Source: Prevotella aurantiaca JCM 15754 (GTDB lineage Bacteria > Bacteroidota > Bacteroidia > Bacteroidales > Bacteroidaceae). Taken from it: a DNA stretch of 64,000 bases. Position 1 is the stretch's first letter, and each line of letters starts with the position of its first letter. Position numbers and translations under genes: made by a program. The DNA lies in assembly GCF_000614025.1 (NCBI RefSeq), contig NZ_BAKF01000011.1:1-64000 (forward strand), read 5' to 3'. The notes under the pieces are model-generated. The model had not been told where the DNA came from. It saw nothing but the letters and a program-made list of their open reading frames with translations, and ran no database searches. Positions 58,599 to 64,000 of the stretch are shown here, piece by piece.

Positions 58599-59358
58599 CT
58601 AACGGGGCGCGCCTTCACGCTGGCGTACGACGAGCGGCACGAACTGGTGCGGCTCACCTTCCCCGGCGGGCGGCTTGCCGAAGACCGCGGGCACTTCTAC
58701 CACTACGACAAGCAGGGCGACAAGGTGTGGGAGCAGGAACTGGACATCTACGGGCGACAGCGGAAACGGCCATCCGTGTTTGTTCCTTTCAAGTATCAAG
58801 GGCAATATGAGGATGCGAAGACAGGATTGTATTACAATCGTTTCCGTTACTACGACCCAAGTTCGGGCAACTACATTAGCCAAGACCCGATAGGGTTGGC
58901 AGGTGGCAACCCAACATTGTATGGGTATGCCCAAGATACAAATGGTTGGATCGATCCATTGGGACTTGATGTATTTGCTTTGTTTGAAATTAATGGTAAA
59001 ATATTTGAAGGAGTAAACCCAACCCGAAGAATTCCAAGAATAGAGAGTCCTATTCCTGAGTTACAACATTTGGGCTACACAAATTCCAATACGTTTAGTA
59101 TGCATGCAGAAATAGATGCAATGAAACAAGCCAAGGATTTGGGGCTAAGAGGGGGGAAAAGCGACTTTGATGGTGGAGGGATTAGATATATGCCCAAGTT
59201 GCAGACCCGCTATTATGGATTATGCCAAATCTATGGGTATAAGTGAGTTAGAAATACATGAATTAAATAGTGGTAAAATATATAGATTTGAAGGAGAAGA
59301 AATAAATCAAGTAAAAAATGGAGGTAAATCATGGAGATCTGCAGAAGTGAGCCATTGA
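58599..59358 (+). pseudogene. RHS core end with HAE/CPxC deaminase toxin, frameshifted (cassette 4)
   Basis: GC-rich RHS core ([60 protein letters not shown]) ends at WIDPLGLDV. The toxin begins FALFEINGKIFEGVNPTRR and carries the deaminase zinc motif HAE (TFSMHAEIDAMKQAKDLGLR) and, in the +1 frame, CPSC (GLDICPSCRPAIMDYAKSM) then ISELEIHELNSGKIYRFEGE. Removing one G near 59178 joins the two motifs in the standard order and spacing. The fold is that of cytidine-deaminase-like toxins acting on nucleic acids (known of the family). The core has an internal deletion joining HFYHYD to KQGDKVWEQEL. Confidence 0.75.
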
Positions 59359-59413
59359 AGTTTGTTTGCAATAAAAAAATAGATATCAACCTAAAGAGTA
59401 TTGGGAAGAGATC

Positions 59414-59680
59414 ATGCAACTTACATTTTTAAATAATAAATGTGGATATTTATCATTGACACGGCTGAGTTATGATGAAGAGATGTATTTTGAATATAAC
59501 GACCAAATCTATTTCTTGTATTCCAATGTCAATAATATAGGGTTCAGATTAGAAGATTCTGTTTTGACAATTGAAGTAGACAATCCAACAAAGGGAAATC
59601 TACCCAATACATTCATAATAAGCATTGCTCAGCCATTTGATAACTTGGATTATATCTTGCAAGTGTTGTTTAAAAAGTGA
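59414..59680 (+). CDS. Candidate immunity protein of the deaminase cassette
   Basis: 88 aa, mostly beta, acidic (LTFLNNKCGYLSLTRLSYDE, GFRLEDSVLTIEVDN). It lies 55 bp after the deaminase stop and ends where the next cassette begins. Family unknown to me; the role is inferred from position. Confidence 0.6.
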   Translation: MQLTFLNNKCGYLSLTRLSYDEEMYFEYNDQIYFLYSNVNNIGFRLEDSVLTIEVDNPTKGNLPNTFIISIAQPFDNLDYILQVLFKK

Positions 59681-59820
59681 CAATTTTGATAATATACGAT
59701 GTTGAAGTGACATATACATCGAGATTTCAATTTAGAGAAGTCATCTTGACTGCAATAATGATTTTCCACAAACTAAAACTTTCAGTTGAGGCCACATCAT
59801 TGGCTGTATTTACGGCGAAA

Positions 59821-60450
59821 ATGAAACGGCTGGCCGAAGACCGCGAACATTTCTACCACTACGACTGCGAGGGCAACCTCGTATTCAAGGAGTTCAAGGA
59901 ACTGTTGCGAGGCGGCGTCATCGCCCCCATTAATAAGGAGCGGCTCGAAACAGAGCTTGGCATCCGTTTCCGCTACTACGACCCGAATGCAGGGAGTTAT
60001 ATCAGCCAGGACCCGATAGGGTTGGTAGGAGAGAATCCTACTTTGTATTCACATGTTAAATCACCTAATTCCCAATTAGATCTCTTAGGGCTAGATGTGT
60101 ATGCGTTGGTTGCGACTCATGATGGATGGTATCCTGTCTACGAATATGGAACAAAAGATCCTATTGCATATACAAAACTGAATAAAGGTGATGTTTACAA
60201 AATAGGAGAAACTCAACACCCTAAGACCAGATATTCTCAAGCGCGTCTTGACGAAGCAAGGATTAATAGATCAAAGGCCACAGCTGTCACCTTTGATGCC
60301 GATGGAAACATTATTCCTGCAGGTGTTAAGATGAAACCAATATCACAGGGAGGAACAAAAAAAGCTGATCGTCAACTGGAAAACAGCTTATTAAAAAAGT
60401 ATAACGAAGAGCATGGCCACCTGCCTGCTGGCAATAAACATTATCACTAA
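59821..60450 (+). CDS. Truncated RHS core with intact GIY-YIG-like (URI) toxin (cassette 5)
   Basis: 209 codons in one open frame. A short RHS scrap (RLAEDREHFYHYDCEGNL, KELLRGGVIAPINKERLETE) is fused by deletion to [20 protein letters not shown] and LDLLGL. The toxin follows: DVYALVATHDGWYPVYEYGT, KLNKGDVYKIGETQHPKTRY, then KADRQLENSLLKKYNEEHGH and LPAGNKHYH. GDVYKIGET with the downstream R-Y and a Glu in the C-terminal helix matches the GIY-YIG layout. The frame opens further upstream (59677) but that part is not RHS. It has no export or shell domain, so it is a donor cassette rather than a working toxin gene. Confidence 0.75.
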   Translation: MKRLAEDREHFYHYDCEGNLVFKEFKELLRGGVIAPINKERLETELGIRFRYYDPNAGSYISQDPIGLVGENPTLYSHVKSPNSQLDLLGLDVYALVATHDGWYPVYEYGTKDPIAYTKLNKGDVYKIGETQHPKTRYSQARLDEARINRSKATAVTFDADGNIIPAGVKMKPISQGGTKKADRQLENSLLKKYNEEHGHLPAGNKHYH

Positions 60451-60459
60451 GCACAAAGT

Positions 60460-60972
60460 ATGAGCGTATTTTTATTTTCAACTTATGAGTTAGATTCCTC
60501 TGGTGCACATTCTACAGATTTGCGTATAGGAAAAGTTCTTGATAATATTGTCGATAGCTTGAATGACTTATACTGGCAGGAAACGCTTGTCAAGCAAATA
60601 GGTTACGACAAGCGCAAAGGAAGAAAAATTAAATTATATTTACGAGTTTTCCGAAAGAATAGAATTGCTGAGAATGAGATGAAATCTTATTGTAGATTTA
60701 TGAAGAAAGAAGGATGTTTAATAATTGATCCTATTTTTTCTTTAGAAGACTATTCTAGTTTGAAAGATAAAGAGTTGTCAGCCAAGATGTATAATGATAT
60801 ATTTCAATATTTAGAACTATCCATAAAAAAATACAAAACAAAATTTGATGATTTCAGCTTTCATACATTTTTTGATTGTTTACAACTTAGAGTTAACGAC
60901 ATACGGCAAGGCCATTTCACACAACATGAGAATGATCAACTTGAAAAACTTTTAGAGGGGATAATAGATTAG
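60460..60972 (+). CDS. Candidate immunity protein of cassette 5
   Basis: 170 aa, starting 9 bp after the toxin stop. Cytoplasmic, Lys-rich and helical (DNIVDSLNDLYWQETLVKQI, DDFSFHTFFDCLQLRVND). It is unrelated in sequence to the immunity protein of the other URI-like cassette (57947). Family unknown. Confidence 0.65.
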   Translation: MSVFLFSTYELDSSGAHSTDLRIGKVLDNIVDSLNDLYWQETLVKQIGYDKRKGRKIKLYLRVFRKNRIAENEMKSYCRFMKKEGCLIIDPIFSLEDYSSLKDKELSAKMYNDIFQYLELSIKKYKTKFDDFSFHTFFDCLQLRVNDIRQGHFTQHENDQLEKLLEGIID

Positions 60973-61006
60973 GCTAATCTTTGTGAGACGGTCTCTTTCC
61001 TTTAAT

Positions 61007-61599
61007 GGTTCTACTGTAATTAGTGTGAGTTAACATATGTCTAGACCACCATAGAAGAATAGAATCGCTATCCGATAGCGTTCGGCAGTACCATATCCTC
61101 TGCCGATGGTCTTGATTTCTTGAATCGACCCGTTGGTTCTCTCGGCTTTGCCGTTGTTGGCGCCGGTAACCATGGATCTAATGATGCCTTTGAGGTGTCT
61201 CTTGAACATAAAGACAACACCGTTGATCTCTTCAATGTTGTACTGCAAGGCATCTGCCATCCAGTCTCCCAACATACCATAAGCCTCCATATCTCCATAA
61301 TAGTTAAGGCGAAGGAGATCACGAAAGAGTTCTTTGACTTTCCAAGCTTGCGAGACCTGATACTCGGCATTCTCCAGCATATCAAATCGCCGACGGTCAT
61401 AGCGATATTTGAGTATGATATGTATCTCTTCGGTGGAGTCATCACAGGTTACATTCTCAATCTCCCAATCATTGTTGTTGTGGAGCAGTAGCTTGGATAA
61501 TATATCTTCGGTTGTCATTATACTGACTACAAAGATACGAATTTCGTGCCGCTTAATGCGGGATACGGCATGTTAATTCACACTAAATCCCGCAGAACC
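61007..61599 (-). mobile_element. Internally deleted ISL3-type element (593 bp)
   Basis: Terminal inverted repeats: the left end GGTTCTACTGTAATTAGTGT (continuing to 61036) matches the complement of the right end, GGTTCTGCGGGATTTAGTGT, with four differences, and both continue GAxTTAACAT. No clear 8-bp target duplication flanks it. The inside encodes a short transposase (61030-61518, minus). The size is under half of a full ISL3 element, and 60973-61006 is spacer. Confidence 0.75.
61030..61518 (-). pseudogene. ISL3-family transposase with internal deletion
   Basis: 162 codons. The N-terminus MTTEDILSKLLLHNNNDWEI is joined near IILKYRYDRRRF to the C-terminal part (QVSQAWKVKELFRDLLRL, GIIRSMVTGANNGKAERTNG, IKTIGRGYGTAERYRIAILF). 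The zinc-finger and the first catalytic Asp region are gone. The family is normally about 400 aa. The frame stayed open across the deletion. Confidence 0.8.
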
Positions 61600-61621
61600 A
61601 TAAATGCTATCATTAAAAATG

Positions 61622-62251
61622 ATGAACAGAGTAAGTATTCAAATTGATTCACCTGGCTATGTAAAGGTTAGTGAAATAGGCAAGGAACTTGTTGCATTTT
61701 CATTAACAATAGAAAGGAAATATCCTCAAATAGATTTTGAGTTCGCTTTTTGTTTCAGAGCGTTGTACACCACACGCGGCATCCGGTCAAAGGTCCGGTT
61801 TGAGAAAGATTGCAATTATCTTGGTATGGATTTGATAATGTCCGAAGAAGAATTTCATCCATATAAGAAAAATATAGCAATGCAACGGCGAATCATGGGT
61901 AAGCATTTCTTCCCGTTTTTTGCAGAGAACATAAAGAAATACAGATATAAGTTGCCAGTTCTCAAACCCATTGAAAAAGATTTGGTGGAGGACATGCGCC
62001 TATTTCTCATTGAAAACCTTTGGCTACCTGACGATAGTGGCAGTTTTAAGTTGGCGGTTATAGAGAATGTTTCTTACGATCGTGCAATGGCTTTGTTCGG
62101 AAAGCCAAGACAAAAAAAGTTCATGGATACTGATAATGGTAAAATACAGGACATATTGTGGGAAGTGGACGAACAGACACAGCTATCAGCCCGATATAGG
62201 CTGATAGATAAAGTCTGGACGCTAGAAAGCTACAATATTGCAGAAGGGTAA
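61622..62251 (+). CDS. Candidate immunity protein, paralogue B
   Basis: 209 aa, same length as paralogue A (57947-58576). From FCFRALYTTRGIRSKVRFEK to the C-terminus the two are nearly identical at DNA level; the first ~40 residues are diverged (VSIQIDSPGYVKVSEIGKEL against VRITSDSPNFLKVSEISKDL). No toxin precedes it: the mini-ISL3 element ends 22 bp upstream, so it is an orphan, possibly after deletion of its toxin. The same RHS scrap (GCGCCTTCACGCTGGCGTAC) follows both paralogues at the same distance. Confidence 0.75.
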   Translation: MNRVSIQIDSPGYVKVSEIGKELVAFSLTIERKYPQIDFEFAFCFRALYTTRGIRSKVRFEKDCNYLGMDLIMSEEEFHPYKKNIAMQRRIMGKHFFPFFAENIKKYRYKLPVLKPIEKDLVEDMRLFLIENLWLPDDSGSFKLAVIENVSYDRAMALFGKPRQKKFMDTDNGKIQDILWEVDEQTQLSARYRLIDKVWTLESYNIAEG

Positions 62252-62273
62252 ATCGGGATTTGGAAATAGTTGA

Positions 62274-63026
62274 CTAACGGGGAGCGCCTTCACGCTGGCG
62301 TACAACGCGCGGCACGAACTGGTGCGGCTCACCTTCCCCGGCGGGCGGCTTGCCGAAGACCGCGGGCACTTCTACCACTACGACAAGCAGGGCGACAAGG
62401 TGTGGGAGCAGGAGCTGGACATCTACGGGCGACAAAGGAAACGCCCTTCGGCGTTCATTCCATTCAAGTACCAAGGGCAATATGAGGATGCGGAGACGGG
62501 ACTGTATTATAATCGTTTCCGTTACTACGATCCGAATGCAGGGAGTTATATCAGCCAAGACCCGATAGGTTGTTGGGAGATAATCCTACATTGTATGGGT
62601 ATGTTTCAGATAGCAATATTAATATAGATATTTTAGGGTTAACTGATTTTTTATATTACTCCAAGTGGAAAGGCCATCCCTGCAACAGGATATAGGTATG
62701 TATCGAAAGAAGCACCATATCTTGATGAGTTGAAATCAACAAAAACGATACCGGCTAATTCTAACGGGACGTATTTTTCCTTTGACAATTTCGACACTCC
62801 TAACCCTAAAGCATTACAGGTTCCACATGATGCGTCGGTGAAAGCTAGTTTCGATACGTTACAAATAGTAGATGATATTGAAATTCCTAAGGGAAAATGG
62901 GGAAAGGCTGATTATTTAGAACCAATAACAAAGGATTTCCCTGAATTTGGTAAAGGAGGTGCTACACAAGCAATTACTCATAAAGAAATAAAAGAAGATA
63001 AAATTGAACATTTAGATTTACATTAA
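62274..63026 (+). pseudogene. RHS core end with unassigned toxin, two frameshifts (cassette 6)
   Basis: RHS core FTLAYNARHELVRLTFPGGR to [17 protein letters not shown], with the same internal deletion as cassette 4. One missing G near 62572 joins it to [14 protein letters not shown] and DILGLTDF. An extra T near 62650 separates this from the toxin (ITPSGKAIPATGYRYVSKEA, NGTYFSFDNFD, FDTLQIVDDIEIPKGKWGKA, FPEFGKGGATQAITHKE). I recall RHS tips with the same IPKG-x-W and FPEFGKGGATQAIT pattern but no assigned activity. The immunity gene at 63029 begins 2 bp after its stop. Confidence 0.65.
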
Positions 63027-63028
63027 TT

Positions 63029-63238
63029 ATGATACCCTACGCTACAAGTAATGACATTGCAAGATGCAAACGTGTTATAGAACGTCAATTAAGAAAACAT
63101 TCTATTGTTGTGGATTCAAAAGAACTAGATAAATTGACAATTGAAATCATGGACTTAGCGTATGCAAAAGGTGGTAGCTATTCGGATAAGACAATAGAAC
63201 AATTCGCAAAGGTGTATATAGCTCATTTTCGATTATAG
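63029..63238 (+). CDS. Candidate immunity protein of cassette 6
   Basis: 69 aa, all-helical (NDIARCKRVIERQLRKHSIV, LTIEIMDLAYAKGG, TIEQFAKVYIAHF). Start 2 bp after the toxin stop. The next RHS core begins at its 3' end without a gap. Family unknown to me; the assignment rests on position and size. Confidence 0.65.
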   Translation: MIPYATSNDIARCKRVIERQLRKHSIVVDSKELDKLTIEIMDLAYAKGGSYSDKTIEQFAKVYIAHFRL

Positions 63239-63239
63239 T

Positions 63240-64000
63240 TAGAGATAAACGGTTTCGCGTGGCGGAATTGTCGCCCCGACGGAAAGGAAGTGTCGTTCGC
63301 CTACGACGCCCTCGGCCGTCGCATCCGAAAATCCTTTGCAGGAACCACCACCCACTTCGTTTGGGACGGCAACGTGCCACTGCACGAATGGACGGAAGAA
63401 AATGATGTGGTAACTTGGCTCTTCGACCAAGACACGTTCGTGCCTGCCGCCAAGCTGGTTGCCAACGGCGATTGTTTCTCCATCGTGTCCGACTACCTCG
63501 GTACTCCTCTGCAGGCATTTGACAATAACGGCAACAAGGTATGGGAGCAGGAGCTGGACATCTACGGACGACAGCGGAAACGCCCCTCTTCGTTCATACC
63601 GTTCAAGTACTAGGGACAATATGCGGATAAGGAGACGGGACTTTATTATAATAGGTTCCGCTACTACGACCCAAGGACTGGAGCATACATCAGCCAAGAC
63701 CCAATTGCTAATGGGTGGCAATCCAACGTTGTATGGATATGTAAAAGATCCTAATGCAATTGTAGATTTTTATGGTTTAATTGTTGTTTATAGAGCAGTT
63801 AATCCTATACAAGAATCATCTGTTAATACAGGTACTAGTATTCAGCCCAAGGATGCTAATGCAAACTATAGCATTCAAGAGCATGTGGAAAATGGTAAAT
63901 TAAACACGCAATATATATCTACGACAAAGGAGATGGACAGAGCTGAGTTCTATGCAAAATCCAACAAATCCACCATTATTGCTATCAATACAGATAAAAT
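63240..64000 (+). pseudogene. RHS core end with ADP-ribosyltransferase-like toxin, runs off the window (cassette 7)
   Basis: The best preserved core of the array: [76 protein letters not shown]. Two lesions: TAG at 63611-63613 where other copies have CAG (FKYQGQY), and a shift near 63705 before [16 protein letters not shown]. The toxin begins IVVYRAVNPIQESSV, with NYSIQEHVENGKLNTQYIST then TKEMDRAEFYAKS. The VYR arginine and the Y-I-S-T-T strand fit the R and S motifs of ADP-ribosyltransferase toxins; the E motif would lie beyond the window. Confidence 0.68.

Overview
The window looks like a Bacteroidales chromosome, most likely an oral Prevotella of the P. intermedia/nigrescens type. Evidence: promoters have the Bacteroidetes form (TTG/TTTG, about 20 bp, TAnnTTTG); there are a PtpA-like prolyl tripeptidyl peptidase, an S46 dipeptidyl peptidase, a protein with a type IX secretion (T9SS) tail, and a 290-aa RpoD. 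The species guess is inference only. No rRNA, tRNA or CRISPR array was seen.

Positions 1-38,500 are ordinary backbone: rpoD, an RlmL-type 23S rRNA methyltransferase overlapping ptpA, purD, addA-addB, pcrA and mtgA on the opposite strand, a run of small secreted or lipoprotein genes (two WG-repeat lipoproteins from a tandem duplication, an ankyrin protein, an SH3 protein), a nucleoside-recognition membrane protein, a flippase, an S46 peptidase, a hemerythrin/PAS sensor and a T9SS surface protein. Seven copies of a roughly 190-bp palindromic element sit in the intergenic gaps. Many conserved genes here carry a one-base deletion in a short homopolymer, and adding one base per break restores a length divisible by three, so these look like sequence errors rather than true pseudogenes.

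Positions 38,700-46,600 are AT-rich accessory DNA: a SUKH (SMI1/KNR4) protein, an Imm11-like protein and other orphan small genes, then a lipoprotein, a truncated clostripain, a truncated VapE and two excisionase-type HTH proteins, which read as scars of an integrated mobile element.

Positions 46,830-52,226 hold a tightly coupled five-gene minus-strand operon: CDP-alcohol phosphatidyltransferase, patatin, short-chain dehydrogenase, PAP2/dual-specificity phosphatase fusion, and alpha/beta hydrolase/methyltransferase fusion. It resembles the uncharacterised E. coli ynbA, ynbD and ynbC genes with two additional enzymes and no CDP-diglyceride synthase. It is the best candidate for an undescribed (lipid-modifying) system. 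An IS1380 element, itself interrupted by a 73-bp insertion, lies directly upstream.

Positions 54,290-64,000 are a graveyard and reservoir of RHS polymorphic-toxin tips: at least seven truncated RHS core ends, each joined to a different AT-rich C-terminal toxin and usually followed within a few bases by a candidate immunity gene. Recognisable tips are two GIY-YIG-like nucleases, one HAE/CPxC deaminase and one ADP-ribosyltransferase-like domain. An internally deleted ISL3 element of 593 bp lies inside the array. The array runs off the right edge.
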